A stretch of DNA of 64,000 bases from Streptomyces bungoensis (GCF_001514215.1 NZ_KQ948859.1:192165-256164); one strand, 5' to 3'; shown: positions 25,417 to 34,067, counted from the first letter of the stretch. Notes: generated by a model not told the origin, from the letters alone. Made by a program: numbers and translations.

Positions 25417-26137
25417 AACGGGTGCTGACCACCACCGTCTTGGCCGCCTTGTCGTGCAGGCCCTGCTTGTACGGCTTGTCGAAGAAGCTCCAGCCGCCCG
25501 CGATCGCGGTCCAGAAGCAGGCGCAGCAGAAGGCGAACGGCACCCACAGGACCAGCGCGCGGACCAGCGACGTCTGCGTGGACGGGGTCGCGCCGTCGTC
25601 GAGGTTGGCCACCCGCATGCCCAGCCACTTCTTGCCGAGGGTCTGCCCCGACCGGGAGATCATGAGCGTGTCGTAGGCGACGTAGAGGACCGCGGCGGCG
25701 ACCGACTCCCAGATGGCGCCCGCGCTCTGGACCCGGTTGGCGTTCACGTCGTACTGCTGGGCGCCGAGTGGCAGGGTGACCAGCCACACGACGATGCCCA
25801 CGAGGATCATGTCGATGATCCGCGCGAGGGTGCGCCGGCCGCTGTCGGCGAGCGGGGGCATGCCGGCGAGGGGATCGGGCGGTTGGCCGGGACCGCCGTA
25901 GGGGCCGCCCGTGCCGTAGGGGCCTCCCGCGTCGTACGGGCCACCGCCCGGGGGCGGGGGCCCGCCTCCCGGCGGGGGCCCGCCTCCCGGCGGGGGCTGC
26001 CGCTCGCCGTACGGGGTGCCGTACGGCGAGCCCGGCCCCTGGTCCGACTGGTCCGACTGGTCCGACGGGGGCCGCTTTCTGAACGGGTCGTCCTCCGGGG
26101 GCTGCTCTCCGGAGCCGGGGGGCGGTTCGCTGCTCAT
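25415..26137 (-). CDS. RDD family membrane protein 1
   Basis: A 240-aa protein. Residues 1-95 are a disordered Pro/Gly-rich region with PPGGG repeats. The rest is an RDD domain: RRTLARIIDMILVG with the Arg and Asp of the family name, then two further helices including VAAAVLYVAYDTLMISRSGQTLGKKWLGMRV, whose GQTLGKxxxG block is the family hallmark. RDD proteins are poorly understood; some are Na+/H+ antiporters. A second RDD gene lies 76 nt upstream on the same strand. The start ATG 26137 lacks a good Shine-Dalgarno. Confidence 0.85.
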   Translation of the reverse strand: MSSEPPPGSGEQPPEDDPFRKRPPSDQSDQSDQGPGSPYGTPYGERQPPPGGGPPPGGGPPPPGGGPYDAGGPYGTGGPYGGPGQPPDPLAGMPPLADSGRRTLARIIDMILVGIVVWLVTLPLGAQQYDVNANRVQSAGAIWESVAAAVLYVAYDTLMISRSGQTLGKKWLGMRVANLDDGATPSTQTSLVRALVLWVPFAFCCACFWTAIAGGWSFFDKPYKQGLHDKAAKTVVVSTR

Positions 26138-26213
26138 GGCCCGAGTGGAACCCGAACGCCGCCGGGCCGCATCCGGCGGGCGGCCGTCCGGAGTACGCAC
26201 GGGCCGGGCCGGG

Positions 26214-27677
26214 TCAGCCCGCCACGAAGGTGTGCGCCGCCTTGTCGTGCCAGCACTGGTGCCAGGGCCGGTCGAACAGGCACCACAGCACGCCGACGAG
26301 GCCGATGCCGAGCAGGCCGGGGACGCTGTAGACCAGCCAGCGGCGCAGGGCCGCGCCGAACGCCGGCGGCTCGTGGGCCTCGATGTCGCGCACCTCGATC
26401 CCGCACAGCCGCTTGCCGAGCGTGCGGCCCCACTTGGCGGTGGGCAGCACCTCGTACAGGACGCCGAAGACCAGGAGGACGGCGAGGACGATGCCGAGCG
26501 AGGTGCCGGTCGTGCCGTCGAGCAGCCACACGGTGACGGTACGGCCGGACAGCCTGGCCTCGTCGATCTTGTGCTGGACGTGGTCGACCGCCCGGGTGCC
26601 GAGGGGGACCGCTGCGGCGGCGGTGACGGCGCCGATGACCAGGTTGTCGACCAGCCGGGCGGCGAACCGCCTGCCGACGCCGGCCGGGCGCGCGGAGGCC
26701 TGCCGGCGGGCGGCCGCCTGGAACACGTCCTCCACCGGCGGCTTCCACGGCGCCACGGGCTGCTCGTCGGCGCCCCCGGCCAGCCGGTGCACCTGCTGGG
26801 CCCAGGAGGCCTGCCCCCCGCCGGGACCGGCGCTCAGGGGCGAGGCGGCACCGGCCTGCTGCGGCACGGCCTGCGGCGGCACCGCCTGCTGCTGGGGCCC
26901 GGCGTGCTGCTGCCCGGCCTGGTGCGGCACGGAGGGGGTCGCGGCGGCGGCCTGCGGCGGCTGCGCCACCGGGGGCGTCCGGGGCGAGGGCGCCGCGGCC
27001 CGGGCGGCGGCCGCCTTCCCGGCGCCGAAGCCGGGGCCGGGCGCCGGGGCGGACTGCCCCGCGGACGCACCGGCCGAACCGTGGCCGCCTGCTCCGCCCG
27101 CCGCCGGGTCTCCCGGCCCGGCCTGAGGCGCGCCGACCGGGCCCTGCGCCCCGAAGCCCGGACCCGTGCCGGTCCCCGCGCCCGGGTCGGCTGCGGCGTC
27201 ACCGCCCGGCCGGCCCTGCCCGGGCACCTGGCGGAACGTCATCGTGCCGTCGTCCGTGACGGCCGCGGGCCCGGGGACCGGGCGGCGGAAGATGAAGGTG
27301 CCGCCGGGGTCGGGGGCGTCGTCGTCCGCCGGCGGGATCGACGCCGTGCCCTCGGTGCCGGGTGCGTGGCCGACCGGACGGGACGAGCCGTCCGCGGGGA
27401 TCCTCGGGTCGGCGCCCCAGGCCGGGCCGCCACCGTCGGAGGGCGCCGGGCGCGGGTCCTCGTCGAAGAAGTGCGGGCCCGTCTCCTCCACGGCGGAGGC
27501 CGCGGGGCGTACGCCGGGCGGCGGGGCGAGCGGCTTGCCGTCCTGCGGCGCCGGCCTGCTGGTGCCCGGCACCCAGGAGGCGCCGTTCCAGTACCGGACG
27601 TAACCGGGGATGGACGGGTCCGGGTAGTAGCCCTCGCGGGGCCTGTCGTCACCTGGGGCCGGGGTTGGGGCGCTCAT
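26214..27677 (-). CDS. DUF2510-RDD fusion membrane protein 2
   Basis: A 487-aa protein. Residues 15-42 are a DUF2510 motif (GYYPDPSIPGYVRYWNGASW), a short Trp-containing module found at the N-terminus of actinobacterial membrane proteins. Residues 45-330 are a long Ala/Pro/Gln-rich disordered linker. Residues 340-487 are an RDD domain: VGRRFAARLVDNLVIGAVTAAA and KWGRTLGKRLCGIEVRD. It lies 76 nt upstream of RDD gene 1 in the same direction and may be cotranscribed. The first ATG of the natural module start, 27677, is chosen. Starts divergently from ssgG, 250 nt away. Confidence 0.85.
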   Translation of the reverse strand: MSAPTPAPGDDRPREGYYPDPSIPGYVRYWNGASWVPGTSRPAPQDGKPLAPPPGVRPAASAVEETGPHFFDEDPRPAPSDGGGPAWGADPRIPADGSSRPVGHAPGTEGTASIPPADDDAPDPGGTFIFRRPVPGPAAVTDDGTMTFRQVPGQGRPGGDAAADPGAGTGTGPGFGAQGPVGAPQAGPGDPAAGGAGGHGSAGASAGQSAPAPGPGFGAGKAAAARAAAPSPRTPPVAQPPQAAAATPSVPHQAGQQHAGPQQQAVPPQAVPQQAGAASPLSAGPGGGQASWAQQVHRLAGGADEQPVAPWKPPVEDVFQAAARRQASARPAGVGRRFAARLVDNLVIGAVTAAAAVPLGTRAVDHVQHKIDEARLSGRTVTVWLLDGTTGTSLGIVLAVLLVFGVLYEVLPTAKWGRTLGKRLCGIEVRDIEAHEPPAFGAALRRWLVYSVPGLLGIGLVGVLWCLFDRPWHQCWHDKAAHTFVAG

Positions 27678-27927
27678 GTCCGTCGTCCCGTATCTGCTCG
27701 GGGGTGGGAAAGGGGGCTCCACATCTATCAGACCGGGGCATGTCACACCCCCACTCCGGCCGTACCCCACTCCTTTCGGGTAGACGGCGTACACGGCTGT
27801 CACCCGTCGGCGGAAAAACTTCCCCGAACCCGCGCGATGCCCCGGCGCCCGCCCCCTCTCCCTGGTACGGGCCCGCAACCGGCGGCCCGGCGAGAAGCGA
27901 AGAGGACACAGGAGAGAGGAGACGCAC

Positions 27928-28341
27928 ATGCGATACACGGAGGTGGAGCGGGAGCTGGAGCTGCGGCTCGTCCTGTCCCCCGAGCGGAGCATCCCGGTCG
28001 CGGCCCGGCTCGGCTACCGCTCCGACGACCCCTACGCCGTGCACATCACCTTCCACATCGACACCGGCCACCCCGTCACCTGGACGTTCGCGCGGGACCT
28101 GCTGGTGGAGGGCGTGTTCCGGCCCTGCGGGCAGGCGGACGTACGGGTGTGGCCGGGCCGGGCGCAGGGGCGCGGCGTGGTCCTGATCGCGCTCGGCTCC
28201 CCCGACGGCGACGCGCTGCTGCAGGCGCCCGCCGCGCAGGTGTCCGCCTGGCTGGAGCGGACGCTGCGGGCGGTGCCGCCGGGCACCGAGGGCGGGCGGC
28301 TGGACCTCGACGAGGAGCTCGACCAGCTGCTGGCCCGGTGA
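27928..28341 (+). CDS. ssgG: SsgA-like protein SsgG
   Basis: A 137-aa member of the SsgA-like (SALP) family, found in sporulating actinomycetes. Core blocks: ELRLVLSPERSIPVAARLGYRSDDPYAVHITFH, PVTWTFARDLLVEG and GRGVVLIALGSPDGDALLQAP. SALPs guide peptidoglycan synthesis and septum placement in aerial hyphae; SsgG in S. coelicolor is needed for correct positioning of sporulation septa. The paralogue name rests on gene order (between RDD genes and a GlcD-like oxidase). GAGAGGAG is 8-10 nt before ATG 27928. It is convergent with the oxidase 15 nt away. Confidence 0.85.
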   Translation: MRYTEVERELELRLVLSPERSIPVAARLGYRSDDPYAVHITFHIDTGHPVTWTFARDLLVEGVFRPCGQADVRVWPGRAQGRGVVLIALGSPDGDALLQAPAAQVSAWLERTLRAVPPGTEGGRLDLDEELDQLLAR

Positions 28342-28356
28342 GGTGCGGCCGGCGGG

Positions 28357-29757
28357 TCAGAACAGCTTGCCGGGGTTGAGGATGCCGAGGGGGTCGAAGA
28401 CCTGCTTCACCGCCCGCTGCATCTCCAGCCCCACCGGGCCGATCTCCCGCGCCAGCCACTCCTTCTTCAGCACGCCCACGCCGTGCTCGCCGGTGATGGT
28501 GCCGCCGAGTTCCAGGCCGAGGGCCATGATCTCGTCGAAGGACTCCCGGGCCCGCCGGGACTCGTCGGGGTCGCCGGCGTCGAAGCAGACGACGGGGTGG
28601 GTGTTGCCGTCGCCGGCGTGCGCGCAGACCCCGATGGTCAGCCCGTACTTCTCGGCGATCCGCTCGGTGCCCTCGAGCATCGCGCCGAGCTGCGAGCGGG
28701 GCACGCACACGTCGTCGATCATCGTCGTGCCGGTGACCGCCTCCAGCGCGGGCAGCGACATCCGCCGCGCCTGCAGCAGCAGTTCGGACTCGGCCGGGTC
28801 GTCGGCGGGCACCACCTGGGTGGCCCCGGCGGCCTCGCACAGCGCGCCGACGGCGGCGAGGTCGGCGGCGGGGTGCGGGGTGTCGAAGGCGGCCAGCAGC
28901 AGCGCCTCGGTGGACTCGGGCAGACCCATGTGGGTCAGGGCGTTGACGGCCTTGACGGTCGTGCGGTCCATCAGTTCGAGGAGGGACGGCACGTGCCCGC
29001 CCTCCATGATCCGGCACACGGCGTCGCAGGCGGCGCCGGCGGAGGCGAACTCGGCGACCATCACGAGCTGCTGCGGCGGCTTGGGCCTGAGCGCGAGGAC
29101 CGCCCGTACGACGATGCCCAGGGAGCCCTCGGAGCCGACGAACAGCCGGGTGAGGTCGTAGCCGGCCACGCCCTTCGCGGTGCGGCGGCCGGTGGACAGC
29201 AGGCGCCCGTCGGCGAGGACGACGTCCAGGCCGAGCACGTACTCGGCGGTGACCCCGTACTTCACGCAGCACAGGCCGCCGGAGGCCGTGCCGATGTTGC
29301 CGCCGATGGTGCACATCTCCCAGCTGGAGGGGTCCGGCGGGTAGTACAGGCCGTGCTCCTCGACGGCGCGGGAGAGGGTCGCGTTGACGACCCCGGGTTC
29401 GACCACCGCGATCCGGTCGACGGGGCTGATCTCCAGGATGCGGTCCATCCGGGTCAGCGACAGCACGATGCAGCCGTCGGTGGCGTTGGCGCCGCCGGAC
29501 AGGCCGCTGCGGGCGCCCTGCGGGACCACCGGGACGCGCAGCTCGGTGGCCGTGCGCATGACGTGCTGCACCTGCTCGACGGTGCGCGGCAGCACGACGA
29601 CGGCGGGCGCGCCGGCCGGGCAGAAGCTCGCCATGTCGTGGGCGTAGGAGGTGGTCACGCCGGGGTCGGTCACGACGGCCTCGGCGGGCAGGCCGGCCAG
29701 GAGCCGGTCGGTCAGGGTGCTGATCGCTTCGTCGCGGGGCGCTTCGATACGGCTCAC
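28357..29757 (-). CDS. FAD-linked oxidase, glycolate oxidase GlcD-like
   Basis: A 466-aa flavoprotein of the vanillyl-alcohol oxidase superfamily. The FAD-binding domain is clear (VVVLPRTVEQVQHVMRTA, VPVVPQGARSGLSGGA, CTIGGNIGTASGGLCCVKYG), as is the C-terminal FAD-oxidase domain (GVCAHAGDGNTHPVVCFD and GTITGEHGVGVLKKEWL). The family oxidises 2-hydroxy acids such as glycolate or D-lactate; no GlcE/GlcF partner is adjacent, so the electron acceptor is not known. The start is GTG 29757 (VSRIEAPRDEA); ATG 29784 is an alternative. It is divergent from the TPR gene. Confidence 0.9.
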   Translation of the reverse strand: MSRIEAPRDEAISTLTDRLLAGLPAEAVVTDPGVTTSYAHDMASFCPAGAPAVVVLPRTVEQVQHVMRTATELRVPVVPQGARSGLSGGANATDGCIVLSLTRMDRILEISPVDRIAVVEPGVVNATLSRAVEEHGLYYPPDPSSWEMCTIGGNIGTASGGLCCVKYGVTAEYVLGLDVVLADGRLLSTGRRTAKGVAGYDLTRLFVGSEGSLGIVVRAVLALRPKPPQQLVMVAEFASAGAACDAVCRIMEGGHVPSLLELMDRTTVKAVNALTHMGLPESTEALLLAAFDTPHPAADLAAVGALCEAAGATQVVPADDPAESELLLQARRMSLPALEAVTGTTMIDDVCVPRSQLGAMLEGTERIAEKYGLTIGVCAHAGDGNTHPVVCFDAGDPDESRRARESFDEIMALGLELGGTITGEHGVGVLKKEWLAREIGPVGLEMQRAVKQVFDPLGILNPGKLF

Positions 29758-29856
29758 GATCACAGCGTGACACTCGGGGGCCATCGGTGTGAACCCCGTC
29801 CGTGCCGTCCTTGGGCCACCCGGACCTGTCCGGCGTACTGGCGCACAGTGAGCGGT

Positions 29857-31326
29857 ATGGAGATCCGACAGTACGACCGCTCCGTGTCCGGTTCAGCCCC
29901 GCGCCGCCACCGGCGGTGGCTGCGGCGCGCGCTGGTCACCGCGCTGCTGGGCGGGGCCGCGGCGGGCGGGGCGCTGGTGCTGCTGCCTCCGCCGCAGCCC
30001 CGGACCGCTCCCCCGGCGCCGGCGGCGGGCCCGCGGGCCGAGGCCCAGGTCCGGGCCCGGATGCTGGCCGCGGTCACCACCGGGGTGCCGGCCGCCCTGC
30101 CCGACCTGGCGGCGCTGATCGGGCAGCAGGAGCGCGCGGTCCGGGCCCGGCCGCGGGACGCGCGGGCGTGGGCGGTGCTGGGCGCCGCGTACGTGGAGCA
30201 GGGGCGGCGCAGCGCCGACGCGGCGGCCTACCCGAAGGCCGAGCGGGCGCTCAGGACCTCCCTGGAGGTGCGGGGCGCGGACAACGTGGAGGCGCTCGGC
30301 GCGCTGACCGCGCTGGCGAACGCGCGCCGGGACTTCCCGGCGGCGAAGCGGTACGGCGAGCAGGCGCTGAAGCTGGCGCCGAAGCGGTGGGCTGCCTATC
30401 CCCCGCTGATCGACGCGTACACCGGGCTCGGCGACTACGAGCACGCGCGCTCCACGCTGGACAAGCTCATGGCCCTGCGCACCGGCGCGGACGCGAAGCC
30501 CGCGGTGATGGCGCGGGCCTCGGCGGTGTACCGGGACCGGGGCTGGCGCGAGGACTCCGTGGCCCAGCTGACGGACGCGGCGGCCGCCGCCCGCACGCCC
30601 GCCCAGCAGGCCGCCTACCTCACCGGGATCGGGCAGCTGGCCTGGGAGCGGGGCGACCTGGCGGAGGCGCTGCGGCACTTCGAGGCGGCCGTGCGCCTGG
30701 ACCCCGGCCGGCGGGAGGCACACGCCGGCCGGGGGCGGGCCCTGGCCGGGCTGGGCCGCATGAAGGAGGCCCTCGCCGCGTACCGGGCCGCCCTCGACGG
30801 GCAGCCGGACCCGCAGGTGACCCTGGAGCTGGCTGAGTTGTACGAGTCGCTGGGGATGGAACGGGACGCCGAGGAGCAGTACGGCCTGCTGCGGAACCGG
30901 GTGGCGCAGGCGGTGTCCGGCGGGGTCGACGAGGAGCTGCTGATCGGGCAGTTCGAGGCGGACCACGGGGACGCCGAGGAGGCGGTGCTGCGGTTGCGGG
31001 CGGAGTACGGGCGCCAGCCGGGCATCGAGGTGGCCGACGCCCTCGGCTGGGCACTGCACCGCACCGGTGACGACGAGGAGGCGCTGACCTACGCCTCGGC
31101 CGCGACGGACAAGGAGAAGGGCGGCGGGGTGCGCAGCGCGCTGTACGCGTTCCACCGGGGCATGATCGAACGCGAACTGGAGCTGGCCGGGCCCGCCCGT
31201 CGGCACCTGAAGGAGGCGCTGCAGATCAACCCGTACTTCTCGCCGCTGCGGGCGCCGGCGGCGCGGGAGGCGTTGCAGGAGCTCGGCGAGGTACCCGACG
31301 AGCCCCTGCCCGACGACCTGTCGTGA
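29857..31326 (+). CDS. TPR-repeat membrane-anchored protein
   Basis: A 489-aa protein with a basic N-terminus (RRHRRWLRR) and one membrane helix at about 23-42 (ALVTALLGGAAAGGALVLLP), then an extracellular TPR array. Repeats are visible, for example ARAWAVLGAAYVEQGRRSAD, WAAYPPLIDAYTGLGDYEHA, TGIGQLAWERGDLAEALRHFEAAVRLDPG and AHAGRGRALAGLGRMKEALAAYRAAL. It is probably a protein-binding scaffold; partners are unknown. ATG 29857 or the in-frame GTG 29848 could be the start. A 13-bp tandem duplication covers the stop codon. Confidence 0.85.
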   Translation: MEIRQYDRSVSGSAPRRHRRWLRRALVTALLGGAAAGGALVLLPPPQPRTAPPAPAAGPRAEAQVRARMLAAVTTGVPAALPDLAALIGQQERAVRARPRDARAWAVLGAAYVEQGRRSADAAAYPKAERALRTSLEVRGADNVEALGALTALANARRDFPAAKRYGEQALKLAPKRWAAYPPLIDAYTGLGDYEHARSTLDKLMALRTGADAKPAVMARASAVYRDRGWREDSVAQLTDAAAAARTPAQQAAYLTGIGQLAWERGDLAEALRHFEAAVRLDPGRREAHAGRGRALAGLGRMKEALAAYRAALDGQPDPQVTLELAELYESLGMERDAEEQYGLLRNRVAQAVSGGVDEELLIGQFEADHGDAEEAVLRLRAEYGRQPGIEVADALGWALHRTGDDEEALTYASAATDKEKGGGVRSALYAFHRGMIERELELAGPARRHLKEALQINPYFSPLRAPAAREALQELGEVPDEPLPDDLS

Positions 31327-31342
31327 CGGCCTGTCGTGACGG
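31317..31342. repeat. 13-bp tandem duplication over the TPR gene stop
   Basis: CCTGTCGTGACGG occurs twice head to tail (31317-31329 and 31330-31342). The first copy contains the TGA stop at 31324-31326, so the second copy lies just outside the gene. Confidence 0.8.
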
Positions 31343-31356
31343 CGGACGTGCCGTGA

Positions 31357-32502
31357 CTACAGGTTGCCCCGCTTGGCCTGCTCGCGCTCGATCGCCTCGA
31401 AGAGGGCCTTGAAGTTGCCCTTGCCGAAGCCCATGGAGCCGTGGCGCTCGATGATCTCGAAGAACACGGTCGGCCTGTCCTGGACCGGCTTGGTGAAGAT
31501 CTGCAGCAGGTAGCCGTCCTCGTCGCGGTCGGCGAGGATCTTCAGCTCGCGCAGGGTCTCGACGGGCACGCGGGTGTCGCCGACCCACTCGCCGAGGGTG
31601 TCGTAGTACGAGTCCGGGGTGTTGAGGAACTCGACGCCGGCCGCGCGCATCGTGCGGACGGTCTGCACGATGTCGTTGGTGTTCAGCGCGATGTGCTGGA
31701 CGCCCGGGCCGCCGTAGAACTCCAGGTACTCGTCGATCTGGGACTTCTTCTTGGCGATCGCGGGCTCGTTGAGCGGGAACTTCACCTTGAGGGTGCCGTC
31801 CGCGACGACCTTCGACATCAGCGCGCTGTACTCGGTGGCGATGTCGTCGCCCACGAACTCCTTCATGTTCGTGAAGCCCATGACGTTGTTGTAGAACCCG
31901 ACCCACTCGTCCATCTTGCCGAGCTCGACGTTGCCGACGCAGTGGTCGATGGCCTGGAAGGTGCGCTGGGCGGGCGGCTGGACCATCGGCTCGGCGGCGA
32001 CGTAGCCGGGCAGGTAGGGGCCGTCGTAGCCGGAGCGGTCCACCAGGGTGTGGCGGGTCTCGCCGTAGGTGGCGATCGCGGCGAGGACGACGGTGCCGTG
32101 CTCGTCCTTCACCTCGTACGGCTCGGCGACGCTCTGCGCGCCGTGCTCGAGGGCGTACGCGTAGGCGGCGCGGGCGTCGGGGACCTCGATGGCCAGGTCG
32201 ATGACGCCGTCGCCGTGCTCGGCCACGTGCCGGACGAGGAAGGTGCCCCAGTCGGTGGTGGGCTTGATCACCGAGGTGAACACGAAACGGGCGGAGCCGT
32301 TCTCCAGGACGTAACTCGCGGTCTCGCGGCTGCCGTTCTCCGGTCCGGAGTACGCCACCAGCTTCATGCCGAAGGCACTGGAGTAGTAGTGCGCGGCCTG
32401 CTTGGCGTTGCCCACGGCGAAGACGACCGCGTCCATTCCCTTGACCGGGAAGGGGTCGGCCTGCCGTGCGGTGTCGGGAGTGTGGTGAGTGGTCTGCGTC
32501 AT
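31357..32502 (-). CDS. hppD: 4-hydroxyphenylpyruvate dioxygenase
   Basis: A 381-aa Fe(II) enzyme that converts 4-hydroxyphenylpyruvate to homogentisate in tyrosine catabolism. The three iron ligands are visible: His in AIDHCVGNVE, His in GVQHIALNTNDIV, and Glu in VFFEIIERHG. The C-terminal block FGKGNFKALFEAIEREQ is conserved. Length equals that of S. coelicolor HppD. ATG 32502 (MTQTTHHTPD) has no Shine-Dalgarno directly before it. The divergent hpdA regulator, which activates this gene in S. coelicolor, starts 122 nt away; hpdR, its repressor, is at 35 kb. Confidence 0.96.
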   Translation of the reverse strand: MTQTTHHTPDTARQADPFPVKGMDAVVFAVGNAKQAAHYYSSAFGMKLVAYSGPENGSRETASYVLENGSARFVFTSVIKPTTDWGTFLVRHVAEHGDGVIDLAIEVPDARAAYAYALEHGAQSVAEPYEVKDEHGTVVLAAIATYGETRHTLVDRSGYDGPYLPGYVAAEPMVQPPAQRTFQAIDHCVGNVELGKMDEWVGFYNNVMGFTNMKEFVGDDIATEYSALMSKVVADGTLKVKFPLNEPAIAKKKSQIDEYLEFYGGPGVQHIALNTNDIVQTVRTMRAAGVEFLNTPDSYYDTLGEWVGDTRVPVETLRELKILADRDEDGYLLQIFTKPVQDRPTVFFEIIERHGSMGFGKGNFKALFEAIEREQAKRGNL

Positions 32503-32522
32503 AGCGGAAGGGTGGCCCGGCC

Positions 32523-32537
32523 TTGCAAGGTGCGCAA
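32523..32537. promoter_or_regulatory. Candidate Lrp-type operator between hppD and hpdA
   Basis: TTGC-AAGGTGC-GCAA, an imperfect 15-bp palindrome with 4-bp perfect ends, the usual size of Lrp/AsnC sites. It lies 21 nt before the hppD start. Another GCAAT element occurs at 32557-32561. HpdA is an Lrp-family regulator encoded next door; assignment is inferred. Confidence 0.4.
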
Positions 32538-32624
32538 TAGTTCGCGTATTCACTGGGCAATCTGACCAGCGGTGCGGGCGAAGCGGCGGACTTTCTGTAC
32601 AGGATGACCATCCCGGGAGGCGTG

Positions 32625-33104
32625 ATGGCGATCGATCATCTGGACGGCCGGATCATCGTGCTGCTGGCCAGGGAGCCGCGCATCGGCGTGCTGGAGATGT
32701 CCCGGCGGCTGGGCGTCGCCCGGGGGACGGTGCAGGCGCGCCTCGACCGGCTGCAGTCGAGCGGGGTCGTCCGGGGGTTCGGGCCGCAGGTGGACCCGGC
32801 GGCCCTCGGCTATCCGGTCACCGCGTTCGCCACGCTGCAGATCCGGCAGGGGCAGGGGGCCGACGTCCGGGCGTACCTGGCGACCGTGCCGGAGGTGCTG
32901 GAGCTGCTGACCACGACCGGCAGCGGGGACATGCTGTGCCGGCTGGTGGCCCGCTCCAACGCCGACCTGCAGCGGGTGATCGACCGGGTCGTCGGCTTCG
33001 AGGGCATCGTCCGGGCGTCCACGGCGATCGTCATGGAGAACCCCGTCCCGCTGCGGATCATCCCGCTGGTGGAGCAGGCGGCGGGGGGCGACCGGGAGGA
33101 ATGA
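32625..33104 (+). CDS. hpdA: Lrp/AsnC-family regulator HpdA
   Basis: A 159-aa regulator. The N-terminal helix-turn-helix is DHLDGRIIVLLAREPRIGVLEMSRRLGVARGTVQARLDRLQSSGVV; the ligand-binding RAM domain follows (VTAFATLQIRQ..., ending AIVMENPVPLRIIPLV). In S. coelicolor the protein divergent from hppD activates hppD in response to tyrosine and represses itself. ATG 32625 is chosen because MAIDHLDG is the natural domain start; GGGAGG lies only 4 nt upstream, so GTG 32622 or ATG 32604 remain possible. Confidence 0.9.
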   Translation: MAIDHLDGRIIVLLAREPRIGVLEMSRRLGVARGTVQARLDRLQSSGVVRGFGPQVDPAALGYPVTAFATLQIRQGQGADVRAYLATVPEVLELLTTTGSGDMLCRLVARSNADLQRVIDRVVGFEGIVRASTAIVMENPVPLRIIPLVEQAAGGDREE

Positions 33105-33145
33105 CCCGGCGCGGTCCGAACCCGCCGGAATCCCGGGGGAGTTGA

Positions 33146-33191
33146 TGCAAAGAGAGTGTTGCAAAGGAGCCTTTGCATAGCTATCTTTGTA
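33146..33191. promoter_or_regulatory. Operator array of TGCAAAG half-sites
   Basis: Direct half-site TGCAAAG at 33146-33152, then a perfect palindrome TGCAAAGG-AG-CCTTTGCA (33160-33177), then CTTTGTA at 33185-33191. The last element ends 4 nt before the ArsR-type start codon, so the regulator probably represses itself here. Confidence 0.7.
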
Positions 33192-33194
33192 CGC

Positions 33195-33782
33195 ATGACG
33201 GAGCACGAGGAACGGAAACAGCGCCGGCTGGACGCCCGCTCGCTGCGCGGGCTCGCGCATCCGCTGCGGATGCAGCTGCTGGACGCCCTGCGGCGCCACG
33301 GCCCGGCCACCGCCTCCCAGCTGGGCGCCCGGCTCGGCGAGTCCAGCGGCGCGACCAGCTACCACCTGCGCCAGCTCGCCACCCACGGCTTCGTCGAGGA
33401 CGCCCCCGGGCACGGCAAGGGCCGGGAGCGCTGGTGGCAGGCGGTGGACCAGGGACTGGTCTTCAACAGCGGCGACTTCGAGGGCGCGGGCCCGGAGGTG
33501 CGCGGGATGGCCGAGGTCTTCCTGCACGAGGTGGCCGCGACCCACGCCCGCGAGCTGTCCACCTGGCTCAGCACCCGCGACACCTGGCAGGGGGACTGGC
33601 AGCGCGGCGCCTCCGACATGAGCGACGCGACGCTGCGGCTCACCCCCGAACTGGCGGCCGAACTGGTCCAGAAGATGCACGCGCTGATCGACGGCTACCG
33701 GGGGCGCGTCCCCGAGGCGGAGACCCCGGGCGCCGCGCAGGTCCGTGTCCACACGCACCTGTTCCCCATCGAGACCGACTGA
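33195..33782 (+). CDS. ArsR-type helix-turn-helix regulator
   Basis: A 195-aa regulator. The winged helix is SLRGLAHPLRMQLLDALRRHGPATASQLGARLGESSGATSYHLRQLATHGFV, the HTH_20/ArsR class common in Streptomyces. No metal-binding Cys motif is visible, so it is not a classical metal sensor. The C-terminal half (LTPELAAELVQKMHALIDGYRG) is a dimerisation or ligand region. ATG 33195 is embedded right after an array of palindromic half-sites, which suggests autoregulation. The last three codons and stop overlap a 10-bp tandem repeat. Confidence 0.88.
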   Translation: MTEHEERKQRRLDARSLRGLAHPLRMQLLDALRRHGPATASQLGARLGESSGATSYHLRQLATHGFVEDAPGHGKGRERWWQAVDQGLVFNSGDFEGAGPEVRGMAEVFLHEVAATHARELSTWLSTRDTWQGDWQRGASDMSDATLRLTPELAAELVQKMHALIDGYRGRVPEAETPGAAQVRVHTHLFPIETD

Positions 33783-33820
33783 GACCGACCGAGACCGACC
33801 GAGACCGGCTGAGAGCCGCC
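33771..33820. repeat. 10-bp tandem repeats over the regulator stop codon
   Basis: Five consecutive 10-mers starting GAGACCG or GAGAGCC: units at 33771, 33781, 33791, 33801 and 33811; the first four differ at only two positions. The stop codon of the ArsR-type gene is TGA at 33780-33782, so copy-number change would alter the spacer to the next small gene but not the protein. Confidence 0.75.
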
Positions 33821-33869
33821 GGGACCGGCCGGCACACGAGACGACCGAGACGCACCGAGAGGCAACGCC

Positions 33870-34052
33870 ATGCACATCGAGACCCAGCTCGCCCAGCACC
33901 GCGTCACCGGCCTCCGCGCCCAGGCCGACGCCCACCGCCTGTCCACCGAGGCGAAGCCCCCGGTCGAACTGCGCACCCGCGTCGGCTGGACCCTGGTGGA
34001 ACTCGGCCTGCGCCTCGCCTCCGCCCCCGGGCCGGCGCCGGCCGTGGCCTAG
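33870..34052 (+). CDS. Small hypothetical protein, possibly cotranscribed with the ArsR-type gene
   Basis: A 60-aa protein starting MHIETQLAQHRVTGLRAQAD, with an amphipathic helical first half and a Pro/Ala-rich end. GAGAGG lies 7 nt before ATG 33870, and the reading frame has Streptomyces-like third positions, which supports it as a real gene. No known family. It lies 87 nt after the regulator in the same direction. Confidence 0.55.
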   Translation: MHIETQLAQHRVTGLRAQADAHRLSTEAKPPVELRTRVGWTLVELGLRLASAPGPAPAVA

Positions 34053-34067
34053 CAGCCCGCTACGGAG

